A stretch of DNA of 64,000 bases from Azorhizobium oxalatiphilum (lineage in GTDB: Bacteria > Pseudomonadota > Alphaproteobacteria > Rhizobiales > Xanthobacteraceae): NCBI RefSeq assembly GCF_014635325.1, contig NZ_BMCT01000001.1, positions 1,765,743-1,829,742 on the forward strand. Direction: 5' to 3'. A model generated the notes under the pieces. It was not told the origin of the DNA, did not search any database, and saw nothing but the letters and a program-made list of their open reading frames with translations. The position numbers were made by a program, and so were the translations under genes. Positions 25,926 through 34,043 of the stretch are shown here, piece after piece (position 1 is the first letter of the stretch; each line of letters begins with the position of its first letter).

Positions 25926-26082
25926 GCAAAGCATCGTCATCCCCGGACTTGATCCGGGGATCCACGTGGTGCGGCCAGGCAGACAACGGATGTTTTCGCG
26001 AGCGGCAGGGGCCGAACCCGGACTTGGTACCGGCCACACTCGGCCCGACGTGGATGTCCGGGTCAAGCCCGGGCATGACGAT
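25926..26082 (+). repeat. MITE-like dispersed palindromic repeat, copy 1
   Basis: A repeat of about 155 bases with inverted ends. It begins GCAAAGCATCGTCAT, contains CCCCGGACTTGATCCGGGG, and ends with CGGCCCGACGTGGATG, a CCGGGTCAAGCCCGG palindrome and ATGACGAT. Copy 2, at 46651-46769, has the same ends in the opposite orientation with a different middle. The short peptide it would encode is an artefact of the repeat. It sits between two convergent LysR genes. The remainder of the 261-base intergenic region holds nothing recognisable. Confidence 0.75.
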
Positions 26083-26151
26083 CTACTGCTTCAGTGCCGT
26101 TAGCGTTGAATGCCGATCGTCCCTAAGAACAAACGCCTCCTGAGCCTCCGC

Positions 26152-27075
26152 TCACTCCTCTGAAAGCAGGCAGTCGCGCTCGGCGAGGAAGCGGGTGGTG
26201 TGGGCGCGGAATGCGTCCAGCAGGGACTTCGCGATGGCCGGAAAACTGCGCTGGGCGGAGCGCACGGCGGAGAATTCGAACGCCATGGCCGGCTCGAATG
26301 GGCGCGCCACCACGCCCCGGTTCTCGAACTCCCGCAGCGTATAGGGATCGCACACGCTGATCCCGAGGCCGGAGGCGACGATCCCGCACACGATGCCTGA
26401 CAGCGTGGTCTCCGCGCGCAGCACCGGGCGCACACCCTGCACGTCCAGCAGGCGATCCATGCGCATGCGCGAACGCCCGCCGTCCAGTGCCACGTAATCC
26501 TGGCCATGGAGGTCGGAGACGTGGATCACCGCTTTCTCCAGTAGCGGATGGCCTTCCGGCAGCGCCGCCTGCATGCGCGCGGCGGGCATGGGCAGCGCGA
26601 TCACCCCGGCATGGTCCAGCGGCCCCATGGCGAAGCCCAGCTCGCTCTGTCCGGAGAGGATCTGCTCCAGCACCAGAGGCGATGAGGCGCCGTGCAGCGA
26701 GAGGTCCATCTTCGGCCGCTCGCGCAGAAAGCTGCCCACGAAGCGAGGCAGGAAGCCGTTCATCAGCGCCGGCATGGAAGAGACGCGGACCACGCCGGCC
26801 CTGCGTTCCTTCACCTCCCGCGCCACCTGCGCGATGCGCTCCAGCCCCACGAAGGAGCGGGCCACTTCCGCATAAAGGGTGAGGCCCTCATTGGTGGGCA
26901 CCAGCTTCATGCCGTGGCGCTCGAACAGCCGCAGTCCCAGCTCGGACTGGAGGTCGCGCAGCATGCGGCTCACCGCCGGCTGGGTGACGCCCATGAGGGC
27001 GGCCGCATCCGTGACAGTGCCCGCTACCATCATGGCCCGAAATGCCTCGATTTGTCGCGGGTTTAGCCAAGCCAT
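26152..27075 (-). CDS. LysR family regulator (OccR/NocR-like) of the amine-oxidase locus
   Basis: A 307-residue regulator. Its start is typical of the opine/ornithine-type clade (MAWLNPRQIEAFRAMMVAGT, then MGVTQPAVSRMLRDLQSELG and GLRLFERHG). The effector domain follows (RAGVVRVSSMPALMNGFLPR). Relatives OccR and NocR control opine transport and opine oxidase genes in agrobacteria. It is divergent from the transporter/oxidoreductase operon that starts at 27256, which has matching content, so it is the likely regulator. The inducer is unknown. Confidence 0.93.
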   Translation of the reverse strand: MAWLNPRQIEAFRAMMVAGTVTDAAALMGVTQPAVSRMLRDLQSELGLRLFERHGMKLVPTNEGLTLYAEVARSFVGLERIAQVAREVKERRAGVVRVSSMPALMNGFLPRFVGSFLRERPKMDLSLHGASSPLVLEQILSGQSELGFAMGPLDHAGVIALPMPAARMQAALPEGHPLLEKAVIHVSDLHGQDYVALDGGRSRMRMDRLLDVQGVRPVLRAETTLSGIVCGIVASGLGISVCDPYTLREFENRGVVARPFEPAMAFEFSAVRSAQRSFPAIAKSLLDAFRAHTTRFLAERDCLLSEE

Positions 27076-27107
27076 AAGGGTGCCTCCGGGCGCGCATTCT
27101 CATAACA

Positions 27108-27122
27108 TTCTTTTATAAAGAA
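27108..27122. promoter_or_regulatory. LysR operator candidate in the divergent regulator/transporter region
   Basis: A perfect inverted repeat TTCTTT-TAT-AAAGAA lies in an A+T-rich stretch between the LysR start (27075) and the binding-protein start (27256). It includes a T-N11-A match. Its central position in the divergent region suits joint control of both transcripts. Confidence 0.5.
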
Positions 27123-27255
27123 AAGTTCTAAATGCATTTGACGTCGGGTGCCTGCCGTATGAGCATTCCCATAGCGCGCCCACAAACAGGGCAAATAAAC
27201 GCGCCCTTCCTGGCCTCCCGCCGATCCCGATGATTGCAACGAGGGGAATGAGAGA

Positions 27256-28299
27256 ATGCGCCTGTCCCTGAAGCCTTTTGCGGCCTCTCTGGCCCTGCTT
27301 GCCGGCGCCGCCGGCCTCGCAGCCCCGGCCATGGCCCAGCAGACCTTCTATGTCGCCGGCTATGGCGGCACCTTCGAGCAGATCATGCGCAAGGAGATCA
27401 TCCCGGCCTTCGAGAAGGCCAATGGGGTGAAGGTCGAGTATGTGGCCGGCAATTCCACCGACACGCTCGCCAAGCTTCAGGCCCAGAAGGGCAACCAGCA
27501 GATCGACGTGGCCATTCTCGACGACGGCCCCATGTACCGGGCCATCAATCTGGGCTTCTGCGCGCCCATCACCGGCCTGCCCACGGCCGAGCTGTTCGAC
27601 ACCGCCCGCTTCAAGGATGACAAGGCGGTGGGCATCGGGCTCGTCGCCACGGGCATCATGTACAACACCAAGGTTTTCAAGGAGAAGGGCTGGGCGCCGC
27701 CCACCTCGTGGAACGACCTGAAGGACGCCAAATACAAGGGCGCTCTCGTCATTCCGCCGATCAACAACACCTACGGCCTCTACACGCTGGTGGAGTTCGC
27801 CCGCATGAATGGCGGCGGCGAAAAGGCCATCGAGCCGGGTTTCAAGGTCATGAAGAATGACGTGAATCCCAATGTGCTCGCCTATGAGCCCTCGCCCGGC
27901 AAGATGACTGAACTGTTCCAGAGCGGGCAGGCGACGATCGCCGTGTGGGGGTCGGGCCGGGCGGCCTCCTTCGCCGCCACGGGCTTCCCGGTGGATTTCG
28001 TCTATCCGAAGGAAGGCGCGGTGGCGCTTCTGGCCTCGGTCTGCCCGGTGGCCAAGGGGGGAGACGGCAAGCTCGCCAACGCTTTCGTGCAGGCCATGGT
28101 GGCCCCCGAGTTCCAGGCCATCCTCTCGAAGGAATATGGCTACGGCCCGGTGAACAAGACCGCCAAGGTGGACATGGAAGCCCTGCGCATGGCCCCCGTG
28201 GGCGAGCGGGCGGCCAAGCTGCTGGTGTTCGACTGGGACACGATCAACCCCAAGATCGACGAATGGACCAAGCGCTGGAACCGCGAGGTGGAGCGCTGA
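27256..28299 (+). CDS. Extracellular solute-binding protein, PotD/iron-type
   Basis: A 347-residue periplasmic receptor of the type II fold. A Sec signal peptide (SLALLAGAAGLAAPAMA, cleavage before QQTF) precedes YVAGYGGTFEQIMRKEIIPA, the usual opening of spermidine/putrescine-like binding proteins, and WGSGRAASFAATGFPVDFVY follows later. It feeds the ATPase and two permeases encoded immediately downstream. Family ligands include polyamines, ferric iron, phosphonates and opines such as mannopine. The amine-oxidising enzymes in the same operon make an amine or amino-acid derivative the likeliest ligand. A GAGGGG-type ribosome site precedes the ATG, and the stop overlaps the next ATG by one base. 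Confidence 0.92.
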   Translation: MRLSLKPFAASLALLAGAAGLAAPAMAQQTFYVAGYGGTFEQIMRKEIIPAFEKANGVKVEYVAGNSTDTLAKLQAQKGNQQIDVAILDDGPMYRAINLGFCAPITGLPTAELFDTARFKDDKAVGIGLVATGIMYNTKVFKEKGWAPPTSWNDLKDAKYKGALVIPPINNTYGLYTLVEFARMNGGGEKAIEPGFKVMKNDVNPNVLAYEPSPGKMTELFQSGQATIAVWGSGRAASFAATGFPVDFVYPKEGAVALLASVCPVAKGGDGKLANAFVQAMVAPEFQAILSKEYGYGPVNKTAKVDMEALRMAPVGERAAKLLVFDWDTINPKIDEWTKRWNREVER

Positions 28300-29396
28300 T
28301 GCTGGCGCGGCCCGGCACCGCAGGCAGCGCCCCCATGACGGCGGACGCCTTTCTGGCCCTCGACGGGCTCACCAAGCGCTATGCCGACCATGTGGCGGTG
28401 GATGCGCTGAGCCTCGATGTCGCGCAGGGGGAGTTCATCTCCCTGCTCGGCCCCTCCGGCTGCGGCAAGACCACCACCTTGCAGATGATCGCCGGTTTCG
28501 TGGATCCGAGCGGCGGCGCCATCAATCTGGAGGGACGAGACCTCGTGCGGGTGAAGCCGGCCCAGCGCGGGCTCGGCATCGTGTTCCAGAGCTATGCGCT
28601 CTTCCCGCACATGACGGCGGCGGAGAATGTAGCTTTCGGCCTCGAAATGCAGAAGGTGCCGAAGGCCGAACGGCAGGCGCGGGTAAGTGAAGCCCTTGCG
28701 TTGGTTGGGCTTTCTGCGCTGTCCGATCGCTATCCCCGGCGCATGTCCGGTGGCCAGCAGCAGCGCGTGGCGCTGGCCCGCGCCCTGGTCATCAAGCCGC
28801 GCATCCTGCTGCTGGACGAGCCGCTCTCCAACCTCGACGCCAAGCTGCGTGAGGAGATGCAGATCGAGCTGCGGCAGCTCCAGCGCTCGCTGGGCACCAC
28901 CACCATTCTCGTCACCCACGACCAGCACGAGGCCATGGCGCTCTCCGACCGCATCGTGGTGATGAACGCCGGCAAGGTGGAGCAGATCGGTCGTCCGCAG
29001 GATGTCTATGAGCGTCCCGCGACGCCCTTCGTCGCCAATTTCCTTGGCAAGACCAATGTGTTCGAGGCGAACATCACGCGCGAGGGCGACGATGTGAAGG
29101 CCGACGTGGGCGGCGTGCGCTGCCCGTGCCCGCGCCATGTGGCCGACAGTGCCGGGCCGGTGATGCTCACTGTGCGTCCGGAAAAGATTTCCTTCGCAGA
29201 TCAAGGGCTTGCCTGCCGCATCTCTTCGCGCGTGTTCCAGGGCACGCACTGGCTCTTCATCGGCGAGACGCCCTCCGGCACGGCCACCATCGTGTGCCAG
29301 AACGACGGGGTGGCAAAACCCGAGGAGGGGGACGCCGTGCACCTCGCGTGGCGGCCCGAAGACGTGGCGCTGCGCGCATCCGGTGGCGGGCGATGA
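28299..29396 (+). CDS. ABC transporter ATP-binding protein, PotA type
   Basis: A 365-residue ATPase. Walker A is GPSGCGKTT, the signature MSGGQQQRVALARAL, Walker B ILLLDEPLSNLDAKLRE, and the switch region LVTHDQHEA. A C-terminal TOBE-like domain begins around VRPEKISFADQG. It couples ATP hydrolysis to import by the two permeases that follow. The ATG at 28299 shares a base with the previous stop; an internal ATG at 28335 would remove a 12-residue leader and is also plausible. It overlaps the first permease gene by four bases (ATGA). Confidence 0.94.
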   Translation: MLARPGTAGSAPMTADAFLALDGLTKRYADHVAVDALSLDVAQGEFISLLGPSGCGKTTTLQMIAGFVDPSGGAINLEGRDLVRVKPAQRGLGIVFQSYALFPHMTAAENVAFGLEMQKVPKAERQARVSEALALVGLSALSDRYPRRMSGGQQQRVALARALVIKPRILLLDEPLSNLDAKLREEMQIELRQLQRSLGTTTILVTHDQHEAMALSDRIVVMNAGKVEQIGRPQDVYERPATPFVANFLGKTNVFEANITREGDDVKADVGGVRCPCPRHVADSAGPVMLTVRPEKISFADQGLACRISSRVFQGTHWLFIGETPSGTATIVCQNDGVAKPEEGDAVHLAWRPEDVALRASGGGR

Positions 29397-30289
29397 GCGC
29401 GGTGGTGCATATGGCCCCGCGCCGGGAGGGGGCGCCGTCGTGGCTGGCGCCGTTCCTCATGCTGCTGCCGGCCATGCTGTTGATATTGGGCGTGGTTCTG
29501 GTGCCGCTCGCCATGACGGCGCTGCTGTCGTTCCACAGCTTCTCCAGCTCCAGCGGCATCTCCACCGACATGTCGCTGGCCAACTGGGCCGAGATCGTCG
29601 CCGATCCCTATTACATGGAGATGTTTCTGCGCACCTTCCGCATCTCGGGCGTGGTGACTTTGGCCTGCTGCCTCATCGGCGCGCCGGAGGCTTACATCAT
29701 CCATCGCATGCAGGCACCGTGGAAGGGCATCTTCCTCGTCATCACCCTTGGCCCGCTGCTGATCTCGGTGGTGGCGCGCACGCTGGGCTGGGCGCTGTTG
29801 TTTGGCGGGCGCAATGGCGTGGTCAACAAGGCTCTGATGGACCTCGGCATTTTGTCCGAGCCCATCCCCTTCATGTTCACCGAGGGCGGGGTGATGGTGG
29901 CCCTCACCCATGTGATGATGCCCTTCATGGTGCTCTCCGTATGGGCTGTGCTGCAACGGCTCGATCCGCGCTCGGAGAATGCCGCGGCCTCCCTTGGCGC
30001 CTCGCAATTCACCATCCTCAGCCGCATCGTGCTGCCGCAGGTTCTGCCGGGCATATTGTCGGGTGCGATCATCGTTTTTGCCTTGTCCGCCAGTTCCTTC
30101 GCCACCCCGGCCATCGTCGGCGGGCGGCGGCTGAAGGTGGCGGCGACGCTGGCCTATGACGAGTTCCTCAACACGCTCAACTGGCCGCTGGGGGCGGCCG
30201 TCGCGGTGCTGCTGCTGATCGCGATCGCGGCCATCGTCATCGGCTGCAACGCATTGGTGGAAAAGCGCTATTCGAGGATGTTCCAATGA
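29393..30289 (+). CDS. ABC transporter permease, PotB type
   Basis: A 298-residue inner-membrane subunit with about six membrane helices. The binding-protein-dependent permease EAA loop is visible at ENAAASLGASQFTILSRIVL, which docks on the ATPase. The N-terminal helix APFLMLLPAMLLILGVVLVP and periplasmic segment are typical of the spermidine/putrescine/iron subfamily. It pairs with the next permease, with which it overlaps by four bases. Confidence 0.93.
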   Translation: MSAVVHMAPRREGAPSWLAPFLMLLPAMLLILGVVLVPLAMTALLSFHSFSSSSGISTDMSLANWAEIVADPYYMEMFLRTFRISGVVTLACCLIGAPEAYIIHRMQAPWKGIFLVITLGPLLISVVARTLGWALLFGGRNGVVNKALMDLGILSEPIPFMFTEGGVMVALTHVMMPFMVLSVWAVLQRLDPRSENAAASLGASQFTILSRIVLPQVLPGILSGAIIVFALSASSFATPAIVGGRRLKVAATLAYDEFLNTLNWPLGAAVAVLLLIAIAAIVIGCNALVEKRYSRMFQ

Positions 30290-31092
30290 GCCGGAACGGA
30301 CCTCTCGCCCTCATCTTCCATGTGCTGGTCATGGTGTTCATGCTGGCACCCATTCTTATCGTGTGCGTGGTGGCGTTCACGCCCGAGGGCTATTTGTCCT
30401 TGCCCACCAACGGTTTGTCGCTGCGCTGGTTCAGGGCCATCGCCAATTACCCCGAGTTCATCTCCGCCTTCGGGGACTCGCTCTGGCTGGCGGCCTTGTC
30501 CTCGGTGATCGCGGTGGGCATTTCGGTGCCGGCGGCGCTGGTGGTGGCGCGGCATCATTTCCCCGGGCGCAACATCTTGTGCGCGCTCATTCTTTCACCC
30601 CTGATGATCCCGCATGTGGTGCTGGGCGTGGCCTTCCTGCGCTTCTTCACCCAGATCGGGGTGAGCGGCACCAAGATCAGCCTGATCCTCGCCCATGTGG
30701 TGATCGTGCTGCCCTTCGCCTTTCGGCTGACGCTCTCCACCACCACCGGGCTCGACCGCTCGCTGGAGCAGGCGGCCATCTCGCTAGGGGCTTCAGGCGC
30801 AACACTTTTCCGGCGGGTGACACTGCCGCTGATCCTGCCCGGCGTGGTGTCCGGGCTGGTGCTGGCCTTCATCAACAGTTTCGACGAGGTGACGATGACA
30901 GTGTTCATCGCCGCTCCCGGCGCGACCACGCTGCCGGTGCGTATGTTCCTCTACATTCAGGACAATATAGACCCGCTTGTGACCTCCATCTCGGCCGCGC
31001 TGATCGCACTCACCGTCATTGTCATGGCGGTGATCGAGAAGCTGTTCGGCCTGGAGCGTCTGCTGGCGGGTGAAGGGGGCGGACGCTCATGA
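30286..31092 (+). CDS. ABC transporter permease, PotC type
   Basis: A 268-residue permease with about six helices and an EAA loop (LEQAAISLGASGATLFRRVT). The opening FHVLVMVFMLAPILIVCVVA and the following FTPEGYLSLPTNGLSLRWF are characteristic of PotC-type subunits. It completes a full importer. The stop overlaps the start of the flavoprotein gene by four bases, so transport and catabolism are translated from one message. Confidence 0.93.
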   Translation: MSRNGPLALIFHVLVMVFMLAPILIVCVVAFTPEGYLSLPTNGLSLRWFRAIANYPEFISAFGDSLWLAALSSVIAVGISVPAALVVARHHFPGRNILCALILSPLMIPHVVLGVAFLRFFTQIGVSGTKISLILAHVVIVLPFAFRLTLSTTTGLDRSLEQAAISLGASGATLFRRVTLPLILPGVVSGLVLAFINSFDEVTMTVFIAAPGATTLPVRMFLYIQDNIDPLVTSISAALIALTVIVMAVIEKLFGLERLLAGEGGGRS

Positions 31093-32219
31093 GTACGGAC
31101 AGGAAATCCTACGATGTCGCTGTCATCGGCGGCGGGCTGGTGGGCGCCTCCATCGCCTATGGCCTTGCGAAGTCAGGGCAAAAGGTGGCCGTTCTGGATG
31201 AGGGCGACATTGCGCTCAGGGCTTCGCGGGGCAACTTCGCGCTGGTCTGGGTACAGTCCAAGGGCATGGGCATGCCGGAATATGCCGGCTGGACCGTGCG
31301 GGGCGCCGGCTTGTGGCCGGGTTTTGCCGCGCAGCTCAAGGAGGAGACCGGGCTCGACGTCACGCTTCAGCAGTCCGGCGGCTTCCATCTGGCGCTCAGC
31401 GAGGGCGAGCTGGAGAAGCGGGCGGCGCTGCTCCAGCGGCTGCACAACCAGCCTCATATGCTGCGCTATGATTATGAAATCATGGATAGATCCCGCATCG
31501 AAGCCATGCTGCCGGAGATCGGCCCCGAGGTGGTCGGCGGCAGCTATTGTCCGCTGGATGGGCATGTGAATTCGCTCAAGGTTTTCAGGGCCTTGCATAT
31601 GGCCATGGAGCGGGCGGGGGTGCGCTATCTGGCGCAGCATGGGGTGGATAGCCTCAGCTATAGGGCTGGTGAGTTTTCGATCATTACGCCCAAAGGCGAG
31701 GTGCGGGCTGGCAAGGTGGTGCTGGCTGCGGGCAATGGCAATGCCCGGCTCGGGCCCATGGTGGGGCTGGAGGTTCCGGTGCGGCCGCAGCGGGGGCAGA
31801 TCGTCGTCACCGAACGTACCCAGCCGTTCCTGCGCTATCCCGTCGTGACCGTGCGCCAGACCGACGAAGGCACTGTGATGCTTGGCGATTCCGTCGAGGA
31901 GGCTGGGCCGGATCCGACCGTGGGCCTGCCCATTCTCTCCAGCATCGCCAGCCGGGCGGTGCGCATGTTTCCGCGTCTTGGCAGCCTGAATGTGGTGCGG
32001 ACATGGGCGGCGCTGCGGGTCATGACCAAGGACGGTTTTCCCATTTACGACCAGTCGCTTAGCTGCCCCGGCGCATTCGTGGCCACCTGCCACAGCGGGG
32101 TGACGCTGGCGGCCAGCCACGCGCTGCTGGTGGCCCCTGCCATCGCGGCCGGCGGCCTGCCGCAGGAGGAGTTCGGCGTGTTCAGTTCTCGGAGGTTCCA
32201 TGTTCCGGCGTCTGCCTGA
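31089..32219 (+). CDS. FAD-dependent amino-acid/amine dehydrogenase, beta subunit type (HcnC/OoxB-like)
   Basis: A 376-residue flavoprotein of the D-amino-acid oxidase (DAO) fold. The N-terminal Rossmann motif is VIGGGLVGASIAYGLAKSG, followed by the FAD-contact segment ALRASRGNFALVW, and the C-terminal FAD loop is near CHSGVTLAASHALLVAP. It has the features of the substrate-oxidising subunit of membrane-associated heterotrimers: hydrogen cyanide synthase HcnC, opine oxidase OoxB/NoxB, and D-hydroxyproline dehydrogenase. The two partner subunits follow directly. I infer oxidation of a secondary amine, opine or D-amino acid imported by the upstream transporter. Confidence 0.88.
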   Translation: MSTDRKSYDVAVIGGGLVGASIAYGLAKSGQKVAVLDEGDIALRASRGNFALVWVQSKGMGMPEYAGWTVRGAGLWPGFAAQLKEETGLDVTLQQSGGFHLALSEGELEKRAALLQRLHNQPHMLRYDYEIMDRSRIEAMLPEIGPEVVGGSYCPLDGHVNSLKVFRALHMAMERAGVRYLAQHGVDSLSYRAGEFSIITPKGEVRAGKVVLAAGNGNARLGPMVGLEVPVRPQRGQIVVTERTQPFLRYPVVTVRQTDEGTVMLGDSVEEAGPDPTVGLPILSSIASRAVRMFPRLGSLNVVRTWAALRVMTKDGFPIYDQSLSCPGAFVATCHSGVTLAASHALLVAPAIAAGGLPQEEFGVFSSRRFHVPASA

Positions 32220-32496
32220 GGCGAAAGGGGACACGGTCCTCATCACGGTGGACGGAAAGCCGGTGACGGCTCGCGCCCAAGATACTGTGGCGGCAGCGCT
32301 TTTGGCCGCCGGCATCGACCATTGCCGGACCACGCCGGTGACGGGAGCGCCCCGTGCGCCCTATTGCCTGATGGGGGTCTGCTTCGACTGCCTGGTGGTG
32401 GTGGATGGCAGGGGCAACCGGCAGGGCTGCATGGTGCAGGTGGCGGATGGCATGCGGGTGGAGACCCAGCAGGGCAAGAGGGACATTGCACGATGA
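32200..32496 (+). CDS. Small [2Fe-2S] protein, gamma subunit of flavin dehydrogenase (HcnA-like)
   Basis: A 98-residue ferredoxin-like protein. The cluster ligands appear as C-x4-C-x2-C in YCLMGVCFDC with a fourth cysteine in RQGCM; a further cysteine lies in DHCRTTP. The beta-grasp start VLITVDGKPVTARAQDTVAA is typical. Such subunits carry electrons between the two flavin subunits of HcnABC-type enzymes. Its start lies within the end of the beta-subunit gene (20-base overlap) and its end overlaps the alpha-subunit gene by four bases, supporting assembly as one complex. Confidence 0.88.
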   Translation: MFRRLPEAKGDTVLITVDGKPVTARAQDTVAAALLAAGIDHCRTTPVTGAPRAPYCLMGVCFDCLVVVDGRGNRQGCMVQVADGMRVETQQGKRDIAR

Positions 32497-33935
32497 CCAC
32501 GCATGCCCCCACTTTGGACACGGACATGCCCACCGTTCCGCAGAGCTGCGACCTCGCCGTGGTGGGTGCCGGCCCGGCGGGCCTCGCGGCTGCCGCCACC
32601 GCCGCGCGCGCAGGCCTCAAGACCTTGCTGCTGGACGAAAATCCCGGCCCCGGCGGGCAGATCTACCGCGCTATCACCCGCTCGCCGCTGCCCGAAGGGG
32701 CGGTACTGGGGCCCGATTACTGGTCCGGCTCCCCGCTCGCCCGCAACGTGACGACGTCGCAAGTTACATACTTGGCCCAAACCACGGTCTGGTCGCTTGC
32801 CCGCGACCTTGAGCTGGGCATTTCACGGGCCGGATCAGCCTACCTCATCCGGCCGCGCCGGGTGATCCTCGCCACCGGCGCGCTGGAGCGGCCCATGCCG
32901 ATCCCCGGCTGGACCCTGCCGGGGGTGATGACGGCAGGCGGGGCGCAGACGCTGCTGAAGTCCTCCGGCCTCGTGCCCGAGGGGCGCCTCGTGCTGGCGG
33001 GCTGCGGGCCGCTGCTGTTCCTGCTGGCCGCCCAGTTTCTGGAAGCGGGGGTGAAGATCGCCGCCATCCTCGACACCACGGCCGCAGGGGCCTGGCGGGC
33101 TGCGCTGCCGGAGGCGTTCGACTTCCTCACCTCGCCCTATTTCCGCAAGGGCATAAGCCTGCTGCGCAAGGTGCGCGCGAAGGTGAAGATCATCTCCGGC
33201 GTCACCGCCCTTCAGGCGGAAGGGGAGGGCGTGCTGCGGGCGGTCAGCTATGAGACCGCGTCGGGCAAGGGCCGCATCGAGGTTGATACGCTGCTGTTGC
33301 ATCAGGGCGTGGTGCCGAACCTCAATCTCGGCAATGCCGCCGGCATCCCCACGGTCTGGGACGAGGCGCAATGCTGCTTCCGTCCGGACGTGGACGGCGA
33401 GGGCACCAGCGCCATCCCCGGCCTTGCGGTGGCGGGCGATGGCGCGGGCATCGGCGGCGCGCTGGGCGCGGCGGAGCGCGGAAAGCTCGCGGCGCTGGTG
33501 GCCATCGAGGCGCTGAAGCCCGATGCGCCGGTGCTCAGCGAGAAGCCTCAGGTTGAGGCTGCGCTCAGCAAGGTGCTGCGCGGCCGCGCTTTCCTCGACC
33601 GGCTCTATCGGTCGGCAGAGGCGTTCCGCCGGCCGAGCGGCGACACCATCGCCTGCCGATGCGAAGAAGTGAGCGCGGCCACCGTACGTGAGACGGTGAA
33701 GCTGGGCTGCGCGGGGCCGAACCAGCTGAAATCCTTCCTGCGCACCGGCATGGGGCCGTGCCAGGGCCGCATGTGCGGGCTCACCATCACCGAGCTGATG
33801 GCGCAGGCGCAGGGCGTCTCGCAGGCGGAGATCGGCTACTACCGGCTGCGGCCGCCGGTGAAGCCCATCACGCTGGCGGAACTCGCCTCACTGCCGAAGG
33901 ACGAGAGTGCCATGAAATCGGTGGAGCGCGGCTGA
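32493..33935 (+). CDS. FAD/NAD-binding oxidoreductase with BFD-like [2Fe-2S] domain, alpha subunit (HcnB/OoxA-like)
   Basis: A 480-residue flavoprotein. The first dinucleotide motif is VVGAGPAGLAAAATAARAG with the following GQIYR, the second is VLAGCGPLLFLLAAQ, and the FAD segment is PGLAVAGDGAGIGGAL. The C-terminal 90 residues carry a BFD-like [2Fe-2S] site (CRCEEV, later GMGPCQGRMCG). This is the pattern of HcnB, OoxA/NoxA and the alpha subunit of D-hydroxyproline dehydrogenase. It should pass electrons from the beta-subunit flavin to the respiratory chain. About 108 bases without a gene separate it from the next oxidase. Confidence 0.9.
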   Translation: MTTHAPTLDTDMPTVPQSCDLAVVGAGPAGLAAAATAARAGLKTLLLDENPGPGGQIYRAITRSPLPEGAVLGPDYWSGSPLARNVTTSQVTYLAQTTVWSLARDLELGISRAGSAYLIRPRRVILATGALERPMPIPGWTLPGVMTAGGAQTLLKSSGLVPEGRLVLAGCGPLLFLLAAQFLEAGVKIAAILDTTAAGAWRAALPEAFDFLTSPYFRKGISLLRKVRAKVKIISGVTALQAEGEGVLRAVSYETASGKGRIEVDTLLLHQGVVPNLNLGNAAGIPTVWDEAQCCFRPDVDGEGTSAIPGLAVAGDGAGIGGALGAAERGKLAALVAIEALKPDAPVLSEKPQVEAALSKVLRGRAFLDRLYRSAEAFRRPSGDTIACRCEEVSAATVRETVKLGCAGPNQLKSFLRTGMGPCQGRMCGLTITELMAQAQGVSQAEIGYYRLRPPVKPITLAELASLPKDESAMKSVERG

Positions 33936-34043
33936 CCGCCGCTCCCCACCCAGAACGCGCCAACCCATTGCTCTGGCGCAATTTCCCGTGCGGCAGCCGC
34001 GATACCATCGGGCTGTGAAAACGTGAAGGGGAGCGGCATCTTG

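Noticed and set aside
25949-26143. Small plus-strand gene of 64 codons
   Set aside because: It lies inside the MITE-like repeat; its peptide, with the G-P-T-W-M-S-G-S-S-P-G-M-T stretch, is the known translation of such repeats in many alphaproteobacteria.
31089-33935. Hydrogen cyanide synthase HcnABC
   Set aside because: Gene order and content differ from hcnABC (beta, gamma, alpha here) and the transporter context points to catabolism; the resemblance is shared with opine oxidases and hydroxyproline dehydrogenases, so cyanide synthesis is not supported.
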